Shown piece by piece: positions 1-6,288 of a DNA stretch of 6,457 bases. The DNA lies in assembly GCA_937967325.1 (NCBI GenBank), contig CALBSQ010000363.1, positions 1-6,457 of the forward strand, written 5' to 3'. Under the pieces are notes generated by a model. It did no database searches and was not told the DNA's origin. It was given only the letters and a program-made list of their open reading frames with translations. Position 1 is the stretch's first letter, and every line of letters begins with the position of its first letter. The DNA comes from an uncultured Chloroflexota bacterium (GTDB taxonomy: Bacteria > Chloroflexota > UBA4733). The translations under genes and the position numbers were made by a program.

Positions 1-1325
1 AGCTCGGCACGGGATAAGGCGCCCTGCTCCGCGTTCACGGTCAAGAGACACCCCAACAGTCGCCGCGCTTCGCTGTCGGCGATGGCCAGGTTGATGATGG
101 CGGACTGCTGGTTGTCCAGCAGGTCGCGGAAGTTGAGGACGCTCTCGCTCTGCCCTAAAGAGTACTTGAGGATCGGCGCGAAGGTCAGCAGGTGCGCCCG
201 TCGCAGCGCAGCGCCCGCCTGATCCGCCCGGTCCCGCTCGGACAAGCGGTCGAACTGGTCGTGGAAGAAGGAGACGACGTCGTAATCCTCCTCCTGCTGC
301 AACAACCCCTCCCGATACCCCTTGTTCGTCAGCAAGCTGTACAAGCTGGTGATGGGCAGCCCGTTGGAAATCAGCACTTTCACGCCGTCCTGGACCAGGG
401 TGTCGAACATCGGGGCAGAGCCGCCGGCCAGGGACGGCCAGGCGCGGTGCATGGCTTCCTTGATGTTGGAGGCGATGGTATGCGGATCGCTGGGCTGCCG
501 GAGCACGTTCATGGGCAGATACAGTTCTTTGCGGAGTGCCCCGGGTAAATCCAGATAGAGGATGCGCTCGAAGGCGGATTCGTCCTGGTAGAGGCCGCGA
601 GCGACCAGATGGGAGAGGATCAGCTCGGCCAGGTCGCCATGCGGATCGATCAGCGTCGCCGGCAACCCAGCCTGGAGGAATTCCAGATACAAGCCGCACA
701 GGAACCTCGATTTACCGCTATTGTGGTGGAACACGCCACAAGCCCAGTAGTTCTCATAGATTGGCACGTGAAAGTCGTAATAATACGTTGCCTCGACCTG
801 CTCAATCGCCGTAATTTGACACTGGGTGCTCTCCTTCCAACGCCGAGCATCTGCGAGTGACCCTGAAAGGTCGCTGCCCGAGATGGACGGCAGCAGGGCT
901 GCGGATGCAGCGCCGTGTCCGATTCGGCGCGCCAGGTCACCCACCGCCCGATACCCGTTCCCGACGAAAATACGGTGCTGCCCGGTGACCGTGAACGACT
1001 CCCCGCTGCTCAGCGACACCCGGTACATCTTCTCCTTCGTGAAGCGCCCCGGCGCCTGCGCCCGCGCGATAATCGGCTCATTCCGCTCATCGAGCGCGAC
1101 GACATGAAACGGTTGCGCGAGCAAGAACCGCTGTTCCACCGTCCTGGTGGACTTGTCCACCGGATCGAAGATGGGCGTGTCAGGGTGTAAACAGCCGGAA
1201 ACGCCAATGACGTGGATGTGGCTCTTGGTCTCCTCCAGGCTAAGGTGAATCGTGCGCTTGAGGAAGAACGATCCGTACCTGCCAAGCCGGATGCGGGGGG
1301 CGGAACCCAGCAAGGACAGTCTCAT
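1..1325 (-). CDS. HerA/VirD4-type conjugative transfer ATPase, interrupted by a mini-intein (partial, C-terminus beyond left edge)
   Basis: I translated this by hand; the frame is open for 441 codons from ATG at 1325-1323 through the left edge. It is a P-loop motor ATPase of the FtsK/HerA superfamily, VirD4/TraG-like branch, which in known relatives pumps DNA in conjugation. Residues 1-44 lead into the first half of Walker A (G41 V S G44). Residues 45-202 are an intein. Residues 203-206 (SGKS) complete the P-loop, followed by RFLCGLYLEFL, then IDPHGDLAEL (226-235), the beta-strand and DPH motif typical of this branch. Residues 402-430 (LLDNQQSAIINLAIADSEAR, then LLGCLLTV) match the strand before Walker B in the ATPase at 2363-5497. 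Walker B itself lies outside the window. An in-frame TGA at 1337-1335 bounds the gene, so ATG 1325 is the first possible start. Its Shine-Dalgarno is poor (GGTGG one base away), so coupling to the gene 9 bases upstream is likely. Unlike its paralogue it has almost no N-terminal extension. Confidence 0.9.
   Translation of the reverse strand, partial: MRLSLLGSAPRIRLGRYGSFFLKRTIHLSLEETKSHIHVIGVSGCLHPDTPIFDPVDKSTRTVEQRFLLAQPFHVVALDERNEPIIARAQAPGRFTKEKMYRVSLSSGESFTVTGQHRIFVGNGYRAVGDLARRIGHGAASAALLPSISGSDLSGSLADARRWKESTQCQITAIEQVEATYYYDFHVPIYENYWACGVFHHNSGKSRFLCGLYLEFLQAGLPATLIDPHGDLAELILSHLVARGLYQDESAFERILYLDLPGALRKELYLPMNVLRQPSDPHTIASNIKEAMHRAWPSLAGGSAPMFDTLVQDGVKVLISNGLPITSLYSLLTNKGYREGLLQQEEDYDVVSFFHDQFDRLSERDRADQAGAALRRAHLLTFAPILKYSLGQSESVLNFRDLLDNQQSAIINLAIADSEARRLLGCLLTVNAEQGALSRAE
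720..1193 (-). other. Mini-intein (158 aa) inserted in the Walker A motif
   Basis: This is an in-frame protein-splicing element inside the ATPase, residues 45-202 of the precursor. Block A starts with Cys45 (CLHPDTPIFD), the first splicing nucleophile. Block B is GESFTVTGQHRIFVG, with the usual T..H pair at Thr114 and His117. Block F is YYYDFHVPIYENYWA, with Asp184 and His186. Block G is CGVFHHN, ending in the penultimate His201 and Asn202. The +1 residue is Ser203, a legal second nucleophile, and the -1 residue is Gly44. Joining the flanks gives GVSGSGKSR, an exact G-x4-G-K-S P-loop, which is a strong internal proof of the boundaries. Only about 46 residues separate block B from block F, so no LAGLIDADG or HNH endonuclease is present. 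P-loops of ATPases are a well-known intein insertion niche. A Hint-domain toxin or BIL domain is unlikely because the host motif is perfectly split. Splicing activity itself is inferred. Confidence 0.93.
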
Positions 1326-1334
1326 GCCACCGGC

Positions 1335-2315
1335 TCACGCCGCTCCTTCCAGGAGTCTCAGCTGCGTGTCGTCGGAGGGGGTGACCCAGGCCGGCTCGAA
1401 GAAGAATGCCTCCGGCTCGACCGTCGCCGGGTTGAGGCCGGTGAACAGGAAATGGTCGCCGAAGTCCGGGTGCCCTACTCGTCCCAGCTCCAGCGTGGTC
1501 CAGTGCCGCAGGTTGCGCAGCCGCAAGGCCGTGTCCGCCGGATCGTCCGGCGCGGCGACGACGAGGATGCGGTCGGGGCACTGGATGCGGTAGCGCTGCT
1601 GGTAGACGCTCTGCTTGTGGTGCCCCTGGGGCAGGAAGGCGGCCACCATGGCCTGGATTTTGCCCCGCCACTGGCGCTGGTCCTCGGAGTTGTGGTCGAT
1701 CTCCACCCAGAACTGCCCCTCCTCGTGCCGCGCGCCCAGGTACAGCTCGAACCAGGCGTCCGGGGTCACGGTGGCGTGTTGCTTGGCTGGCGGCAGTCCC
1801 TTCTCCACCTCGACGCTGAGGCGCTGGCGCTTGAGCTGCTCCTCGTGCAGCCGGTCGGCGATCTGCACCGTGGTCGGGTGGCGCTGCGCCAGCAGCTCCA
1901 GGCCGATCCAGAAATCGTTGCCGATGCGCAGGTGGTCCCAGAACAGGTGGCTCGGGTCCGCCCGGCGCACCCGCCGCCGCTCGATCAGCCCCAGGTCGGC
2001 CAGCGCGTCCACGCCCTGCTGGGACAGGGAGTAGACGTAGGGGATGTTGCCGAAGCGGTAGCGCGCCGTCTCGATGCCCCGATACAGGAGCCCCCGCTCC
2101 AGGGTGAGCCGCTTGAGCAACTCCTGGACGTGGCTGAGCGAGCGGCCGAAGAAACGGCGGCGGACCTGCTCCGGCTCCAGCTTGTACAGCCGGTCGATCA
2201 GCCGCAGGAGGTCCAGCTCGCGCTGGGAGAGCCCGCCGGTCCGGCGCTTGGTCCCGCCTCGCTCCGGCGGCATGGGTCGTGGCGCTGGTGGGGTCGCCTG
2301 AAAGATCACTGCCAT
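1335..2315 (-). CDS. Replication-relaxation (Replic_Relax) family protein
   Basis: The 326-residue product resembles the Replic_Relax family, found on plasmids and integrative elements of Gram-positive and Chloroflexi-type bacteria and linked to replication or DNA nicking; its exact activity is poorly known. Residues about 29-110 form a winged-helix region: LSQRELDLLRLIDRLYKLEP, then VQELLKRLTLERGLLYR and a YVYSLSQQGVDAL wing. The C-terminal half has VTPDAWFELYLG (183-194), FWVEIDHNSEDQRQWRGKI (202-220) and a later strand ILVVAA. The Asp186, Glu205, Asp207 and Lys219 pattern resembles a PD-(D/E)xK nuclease fold, which is an inference from spacing. The N-terminus (residues 1-28) is proline-rich and basic, probably disordered. 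ATG 2315 fits a promoter that would start transcription almost on the start codon. The gene lies between the two paralogous ATPases, 47 bases after one and 9 bases before the other. Confidence 0.85.
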   Translation of the reverse strand: MAVIFQATPPAPRPMPPERGGTKRRTGGLSQRELDLLRLIDRLYKLEPEQVRRRFFGRSLSHVQELLKRLTLERGLLYRGIETARYRFGNIPYVYSLSQQGVDALADLGLIERRRVRRADPSHLFWDHLRIGNDFWIGLELLAQRHPTTVQIADRLHEEQLKRQRLSVEVEKGLPPAKQHATVTPDAWFELYLGARHEEGQFWVEIDHNSEDQRQWRGKIQAMVAAFLPQGHHKQSVYQQRYRIQCPDRILVVAAPDDPADTALRLRNLRHWTTLELGRVGHPDFGDHFLFTGLNPATVEPEAFFFEPAWVTPSDDTQLRLLEGAA

Positions 2316-2351
2316 AGACGCTACTCTATACAGTACACGAGATTATGTCAA
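2316..2351 (-). promoter_or_regulatory. Sigma-70-like promoter of the Replic_Relax gene, leaderless layout
   Basis: On the minus strand, TTGACA (2351-2346) is a perfect -35 box. A 17-base spacer leads to TAGAGT (2328-2323) as -10, four of six matches to TATAAT. Only 7 bases lie between the -10 box and the ATG at 2315, so transcription would begin on or next to the start codon. No Shine-Dalgarno is visible, in keeping with a leaderless mRNA. The promoter starts 12 bases beyond the stop codon of the upstream ATPase, so the two downstream genes can be expressed independently of it. Confidence 0.65.
2322..2335. promoter_or_regulatory. Imperfect palindrome over the -10 box, candidate operator
   Basis: TACTCTATACAGTA reads TACT-C-TATA-C-AGTA and is symmetric at 12 of 14 positions. 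It covers the -10 element of the Replic_Relax promoter, where a bound dimeric repressor would block RNA polymerase. It contains the CTATAC core that recurs in the other two intergenic gaps. An operator role is inferred from position and symmetry only, and AT-rich promoter composition could produce part of it. Confidence 0.35.
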
Positions 2352-2362
2352 GGATCAGGTTC

Positions 2363-5300
2363 TCAGGGGTCGCGTCGGCGGAAGGGCGGCGGCCCCGATC
2401 GGCGCGGCAGTCGCGGCGGCTCGGTGGGCGGACGCTCGCCGAGGCGTCCCTCCGGCTCCTCGTCCGCGGCGGAGAGCTCCAGCAGCGCCGGGGGGGTTGC
2501 CGGCTGCGCCGTGGCCCGCGCGGGCAGCGGCCGCCCGTAGACCCCGGCGCTGAGCTGCTTGACCTGTCGCACCCGTTGCTGAGCCGTCGCGGAGGTCGCC
2601 TCCTCCCCCTGCAAGGGCAGGGTGGCGATGGTGTGCTCGCGGGGTTTGTCCCCCTCCGCCTTGCCCATCAGCTTCACCTTCGCCCGGAACCTCGGCAGGT
2701 TGGCCAGCTCGTTGCTGATCTGCCCGTGCACGTCGGCGTTGGACATGCGCGGCCCGTCCACCCACTGGTAGCGCTGCACCGGCGTGGTCTCTATGCCGTA
2801 GCGGCCAACCCCGCTGAACTGCTCATCCCGCACCGGCAGCTCGTAGCCCAGGTACTCGCTGCGCGGCTCCATGCGCCGGCGGTGCTCCCACAGGAAGGTC
2901 TGCTGCTCCACCAGCCCCACGATCCGCCGCCGGTAGCCTTCCGCCTTGTCGATCAGCCAGGGAATGAACTCGGGGAACAGGCTCCCCTCCCAGTACCAGC
3001 GCTGCTCATCCGTGCCATCATGACGGCCTTGGCAGGCGATCACCCGCTCCTTCCAGTCCTCGGGGAAGAGCTGGTTGGGATAGAACCAATAGAGCGCCTT
3101 CTCCCGATACGGCCGGAACGCCGCCGCGAACTCCTCGGGCAACCTGCTCGCCGCCGCGTCGGGCACCGGGCCGATCCTCAGGTTGCCGCTCTCCCACCGA
3201 TTGCCACCCTTCGCCAGCCGGCCGAACGCCTCCTCGGCCCGACTGGGCACCGCCGACGGCAGCCGATAGGCCCGCCCGCCGGGGCGTGGTGGCGATCCCC
3301 GGCTGGGAACGGCGATCACGCCGCTCTTCGGCCCCAGCCACGAGTTGAGCCGCTCATGTATCTGCTTCCTGCCCGCGACGCCCCGGCAAGTATCCCGTAG
3401 TCCCCGGAGTAAGCTGTCCAGATCGGTCAGCGCGTCCGGCGCCCGATCCTCCCGGCGACGCTCGTACACCAGCCGCTCAACGAAGACCGCGCAGAGCAGC
3501 TCCGCGTCCCGCAGAACCTCGTCCAGCTGCCCCAGGACCCGCTCGTACTCCTCCTTCGCGGACGGCGGCTCCCAGACCTCCTCCTCCCATTCCTTCATGG
3601 CCGGCTTGGTCACCGGACGCTGCACCTTCTCCGCTGACGGCGGCGTGTGGTCGAACTCGCCCGCCAGCTCGTCCGCGTCCGCCCCGGAGACCTGGAACAC
3701 CACCTTGTTGCGCGCGCCCATCGGCAGGGCGCGTCGCTCCGGGTCCAGCAAGGCGCGCTGCTGGTGGGCCATGACCGTGAGCACCCCGTACTTGCGCGCC
3801 TCGTTCAGCAGCGTGCCGAACACCGGCGTGTCGAAGCGCTGGTACTCGTCGGCGAACAGGCCGAAGGGGACATCCCGCTCCTCCGTCGCCGCGTGCAGCA
3901 GCCGGCCCACCACCAGCGAGCCCAAGAGCGAGGTCGCCGTCTCCCGCCCGATGTCCAGCTGCACCAGCAGGATGCGGCGTTCCCGCAGGATGGCGCCGAA
4001 GTCGATCGTGGACCCCGGCTCGCCGACGATCCGCCGCAGCGCCGTGTCCAGCAGGAACTGGCGCACCTTGTTCGTCACCGCCGCACGCACCTCCCGCTGC
4101 TCCCGCTCGGCGCTGGGGTACTCCCGCTCCCAGTAGTTGCGCACCACCGGATCGTCCAGCGAGCCCACGAGCGACCGCCGGTACGCCTCGTCGGTCAAGA
4201 GGGGCAGCAGCTCGCCCAGGCTCAGCCGGTGGCGGGTGAGCGTGATCGCCGCGTTGAGCAGCAGGTCCTCCAGCCGCGGCCCCCAGGAGGCGTCCTTGCC
4301 CACCGCCCAGACCTTCTTGAACACCTGCACCGCCTGCGCCGCCACCTGCGAGACCGCGTCGTCGTCTGCCGGGTCGGCGCACTCGAAGATATTCAGCCGC
4401 GCCGGCCGCTCCCGCTCGGTCAGGTCCAGCAGCATCACGTCCCCCCAACGGTGCTGGGGGATATTGGCCAGGATGGTGTTGGTCAGCCCGTCCACCTTGA
4501 CGTGGGGATCCAGGACGCAGACGCCCCGTCCCTGCCGGATGTCGTGCAGCGCCATATTCGCCAGCGATGTGGTCTTGCCGGTCCCGGTCAGCCCGACCAG
4601 GTAGCATCCGGTGGTGCGCTGCTCCACATCCAGCGTCACGGGTTGCTTCGTCTGCACGTCCGTGCCCAGGACGAACGGCTCCTCCTCGACGAAGGGCCAC
4701 TCCGTCACCGCCGGCACCTTCCGCAATCCACCCGGGTTCTCGGGGTCCTCCTCCCTGCGCGTCACCTCCACCGGCCGGTTGACGATGGTCGGCATCCGGA
4801 ACATCGCCGGCGCCGCAGGGTCCGACGCGTCCCCGTCCGCCCACGCCAGCCCCGGCGGCAGCGCAGGCCGGGGCGTGCGCACACCGCGGTCGTCCACCAC
4901 CACCAGCTCAACCTCCTCGACGAGCTTGCCCCCTTCCGAGCGGAACAGCTGCACCCAGGGCAGGTAGCGGAAGAACGTCTCCAGCTCCCCGTAGGCCCAC
5001 GTGTCGATCAACCAGTAGTCCGCCTCCCAGCGCTGGGACCACCCTCCCGTCGCCAGGTCCAGCCGTTCCGGCACCGGGAATGCCGGGCGAGGCTGGCGAC
5101 GGACGAGCGTGTGCCTCTCCAGCCCGTGGCGCCGCTCGTACGCCGCGATCGCCGCGTCCTCGCCCTCAAAAACCCCGATCCTCCACGGAACGAACACCGC
5201 ATGGCGGATGCAGCCATCCCTCTCGGCCAGGAATGCCACCGCCGTCGGCGCTGCCTTCCGGCCCCGTAGGGACGGGTTTCGCGAACGGAGCGCGGCGCCG

Positions 5301-5497
5301 CGTTCCGCGTCCAGATAGGCATAGAGCACGGAGTACCGGATCGACATCCGACGCCGGGCCGGGCTAGGCACCACCGTCTCCCCCGCCGACACGGGATCGG
5401 CCGACCCCGACGCCGCCCCCACCGTCGGCGTCGTCCCGCCGGCGCCCTCCCCCTTGCGCCAGGATGTGTCCAGCCGCTGCAGGTGCCCGCCGAACAT
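2363..5497 (-). CDS. Large HerA/VirD4-type conjugative transfer ATPase
   Basis: This is a 1044-residue P-loop motor protein of the FtsK/HerA superfamily, the group that includes VirD4/TraG coupling proteins, and probably translocates DNA in conjugation. Residues 1-50 are Gly/Pro/Ser-rich and probably disordered. Residues 51-280 are an unrecognised soluble region. Walker A is GLTGTGKTT (302-310), preceded by TTGCYLV. CVLDPHVKVDGL (327-338) follows. RRILLVQLDIGRETATSLLG (507-526) leads to Walker B FGLFADEY (545-552) with Asp550-Glu551. YGVLTVMAHQQ (570-580) is the sensor-like strand ending in the Gln typical of the family. Residues about 620-1044 are a long extra C-terminal region: a charged helical stretch (about 635-700), a segment I do not recognise (about 710-990), and a proline/arginine-rich tail. 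No membrane segment is evident, unlike classical VirD4. ATG 5497 is preferred over the internal ATG at 5347 because only the former has a Shine-Dalgarno. The gene diverges from the SSB-like gene. Confidence 0.88.
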   Translation of the reverse strand: MFGGHLQRLDTSWRKGEGAGGTTPTVGAASGSADPVSAGETVVPSPARRRMSIRYSVLYAYLDAERGAALRSRNPSLRGRKAAPTAVAFLAERDGCIRHAVFVPWRIGVFEGEDAAIAAYERRHGLERHTLVRRQPRPAFPVPERLDLATGGWSQRWEADYWLIDTWAYGELETFFRYLPWVQLFRSEGGKLVEEVELVVVDDRGVRTPRPALPPGLAWADGDASDPAAPAMFRMPTIVNRPVEVTRREEDPENPGGLRKVPAVTEWPFVEEEPFVLGTDVQTKQPVTLDVEQRTTGCYLVGLTGTGKTTSLANMALHDIRQGRGVCVLDPHVKVDGLTNTILANIPQHRWGDVMLLDLTERERPARLNIFECADPADDDAVSQVAAQAVQVFKKVWAVGKDASWGPRLEDLLLNAAITLTRHRLSLGELLPLLTDEAYRRSLVGSLDDPVVRNYWEREYPSAEREQREVRAAVTNKVRQFLLDTALRRIVGEPGSTIDFGAILRERRILLVQLDIGRETATSLLGSLVVGRLLHAATEERDVPFGLFADEYQRFDTPVFGTLLNEARKYGVLTVMAHQQRALLDPERRALPMGARNKVVFQVSGADADELAGEFDHTPPSAEKVQRPVTKPAMKEWEEEVWEPPSAKEEYERVLGQLDEVLRDAELLCAVFVERLVYERRREDRAPDALTDLDSLLRGLRDTCRGVAGRKQIHERLNSWLGPKSGVIAVPSRGSPPRPGGRAYRLPSAVPSRAEEAFGRLAKGGNRWESGNLRIGPVPDAAASRLPEEFAAAFRPYREKALYWFYPNQLFPEDWKERVIACQGRHDGTDEQRWYWEGSLFPEFIPWLIDKAEGYRRRIVGLVEQQTFLWEHRRRMEPRSEYLGYELPVRDEQFSGVGRYGIETTPVQRYQWVDGPRMSNADVHGQISNELANLPRFRAKVKLMGKAEGDKPREHTIATLPLQGEEATSATAQQRVRQVKQLSAGVYGRPLPARATAQPATPPALLELSAADEEPEGRLGERPPTEPPRLPRRSGPPPFRRRDP

Positions 5498-5503
5498 GCC
5501 CCG

Positions 5504-5511
5504 CCCTCCCC
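5504..5511 (-). promoter_or_regulatory. Shine-Dalgarno of the large ATPase
   Basis: The minus strand reads GGGGAGGG followed by CGGGGC and then ATG at 5497. GGAGG lies about 7 bases from the start codon. No comparable site precedes the internal ATG at 5347, so this decides the start. Confidence 0.6.
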
Positions 5512-5539
5512 GTCGCGCCCCCGATCGGGTGCCCTTCCC

Positions 5540-5568
5540 TTTTTACCGGCTCTTTGCTATACTGTCGC
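5540..5568 (-). promoter_or_regulatory. Candidate promoter of the large ATPase
   Basis: On the minus strand, GCGACA (5568-5563) as -35 is followed after 17 bases by TAAAAA (5545-5540) as -10. Each matches four of six consensus bases. The predicted start near 5533 leaves a leader of about 35 bases containing the Shine-Dalgarno. The -35 box overlaps the -10 box of the opposing SSB-like gene by one base, so the two would compete for polymerase. Confidence 0.35.
5558..5563 (+). promoter_or_regulatory. -10 box of the SSB-like gene
   Basis: TATACT is a five-of-six match to TATAAT, 17 bases before the ATG at 5581. The -35 side is poor: TTCCCT at 5535-5540, with a 17-base spacer. The leader would be about 10 bases without a Shine-Dalgarno. 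A perfect 10-base palindrome, CCCGATCGGG, lies at 5520-5529 in the same gap. Confidence 0.5.
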
Positions 5569-5580
5569 CACCGATCGCCT

Positions 5581-6225
5581 ATGACCGAGCAGCAGCCCCG
5601 CCACCACGGGAAGGAAGCACCAGCCGCCACGCGGGCAGACTCCTCGTGGCAAATCGTCCATGACCAAATCTACCCGGCAGCGACCGTCAAAGTCGCGATC
5701 ACCCAGCAGGGCGAGGTCGCCGTCTTCGTCTCCCCGCTCGCCAAAGCAGACGCCCCGCCACCGTCAATAGCGCCCGACGCACCAGCGCGCCCAGAACCAA
5801 CCCCAGCGCTGCCATCCCAACCCGAGCACTCGCTCCCTGCCAAGACCGGAGCGGCCCCGGAACAGGAGAAAGCCCCCCGCGTGATGCTGACCGGCACAGT
5901 CGGCGCGTTGCCGACCTTCCGCGAGAGCAAGACCGGCCGGCTCATCGCCCAGTTCCCCTTCGCCACCCATCCCCAGGGCGAGGAGCAGACCACCTGGTCG
6001 ACCATCCTCTTCTTCCAGGAACGCGCCCAGAAGCTCCAGCAGGCCGTCGAGTCCGGAGCCTTCCGGAAAGGACAGGAATGGGTCATTACCGGCTACCCGC
6101 ATACCCGCGAGGTGCCCCAGCCCGATGGCAGCGTCAAACTCGCCGATGAGGTCTACGCCGTCGCGATCTCCGACCCTGCCAAGCCAAAAAATCCCAAGCA
6201 ACCACCTCCCGGGCGACGCGCCTGA
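5581..6225 (+). CDS. SSB-like OB-fold single-strand DNA-binding protein with N-terminal extension
   Basis: The product has 214 residues. Residues about 22-52 (SWQIVHDQIYPAATVKVAI onward) form a small predicted beta-rich segment I cannot name. Residues about 53-98 are a Pro/Ala-rich linker. Residues 99-197 carry an SSB-like OB-fold pattern: RVMLTGTVGALPTFRESKTG, AQFPFATH, TTWSTILFFQERAQKLQQAV, FRKGQEWVITGYP, then DGSVKLADEVYAVAIS. The tGtvg, sGk-va-f, w-t-ilF-e-A and KG-v-v-G elements sit in the usual order. Such proteins coat single strands during replication or conjugative transfer. Its OB fold is C-terminal, and the tail is basic and proline-rich (KPKNPKQPPPGRRA) instead of the acidic tip of housekeeping SSB. 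An upstream in-frame ATG at 5464 would overlap the divergent ATPase, so ATG 5581, just after the -10 box, is chosen. It diverges from the transfer ATPase, consistent with one transfer module. Confidence 0.78.
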   Translation: MTEQQPRHHGKEAPAATRADSSWQIVHDQIYPAATVKVAITQQGEVAVFVSPLAKADAPPPSIAPDAPARPEPTPALPSQPEHSLPAKTGAAPEQEKAPRVMLTGTVGALPTFRESKTGRLIAQFPFATHPQGEEQTTWSTILFFQERAQKLQQAVESGAFRKGQEWVITGYPHTREVPQPDGSVKLADEVYAVAISDPAKPKNPKQPPPGRRA

Positions 6226-6233
6226 TATTTTTT
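6212..6233 (+). terminator. Weak intrinsic terminator overlapping the SSB-like stop codon
   Basis: GGCG-ACG-CGCC (6212-6222) forms a short four-pair GC stem with a three-base loop. After TGATA comes a run of six T (6228-6233). The stem is short, and the stop codon TGA (6223-6225) lies between stem and T-run, so termination may be partial. Confidence 0.35.
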
Positions 6234-6259
6234 GATCCCCCGTGATCCGGTTTGTCCTC

Positions 6260-6288
6260 TTGAGTCGTGTATAGGACAGTGCTACATT
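6260..6288 (+). promoter_or_regulatory. Sigma-70-like promoter of the HTH gene, near-leaderless
   Basis: TTGAGT (6260-6265), a 17-base spacer, and TACATT (6283-6288) form a good -35/-10 pair (four of six matches each). The start would fall near 6295, about 4 bases before the ATG at 6299. GGAAAG (6291-6296) lies only two bases from the ATG, too close for a normal Shine-Dalgarno. The spacer contains TCGTGTATAG, related to the CTATAC-bearing site in the Replic_Relax promoter. Confidence 0.5.

Noticed and set aside
650..940. Minus-strand open frame of 96 codons inside the intein region
   Set aside because: It lies in a different frame from the intein-bearing ATPase, which explains this stretch fully.
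720..1193. Insertion as a Hint-type toxin processing domain or BIL domain
   Set aside because: The flanks are two halves of one P-loop, and the element has the intein ends Cys ... His-Asn/Ser, so a true intein fits better.
1326..1337. Stop codon of the Replic_Relax gene in frame with the next ATPase, hinting at a readthrough fusion
   Set aside because: A proper ATG follows three codons later, both products look complete at this junction, and no readthrough signal is visible; same-frame neighbours occur by chance one time in three.
1212..2540. Plus-strand open frame of 442 codons
   Set aside because: It is antisense to the Replic_Relax gene, crosses an intergenic promoter, and has low-complexity composition with no motif.
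2345..3400. Plus-strand open frame of 351 codons
   Set aside because: It is antisense to the C-terminal part of the large ATPase, with no recognisable motif and biased composition.
3647..5269. Long plus-strand open frame (540 codons) opposite the large ATPase
   Set aside because: It is antisense to a gene with clear Walker A and B motifs. Its translation is repetitive and rich in Arg, His, Gln and Pro, typical of a mirror frame in GC-rich DNA.
5464..5580. Upstream ATG extending the SSB-like protein by 39 residues
   Set aside because: The extension overlaps the start of the divergent ATPase, contains the promoter region, and reads as low-complexity Cys/Pro-rich sequence.
6234..6247. GATC-CCCCGT-GATC as a hairpin
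   Set aside because: The stem is only four pairs of a self-palindromic tetramer, too weak to claim a function.
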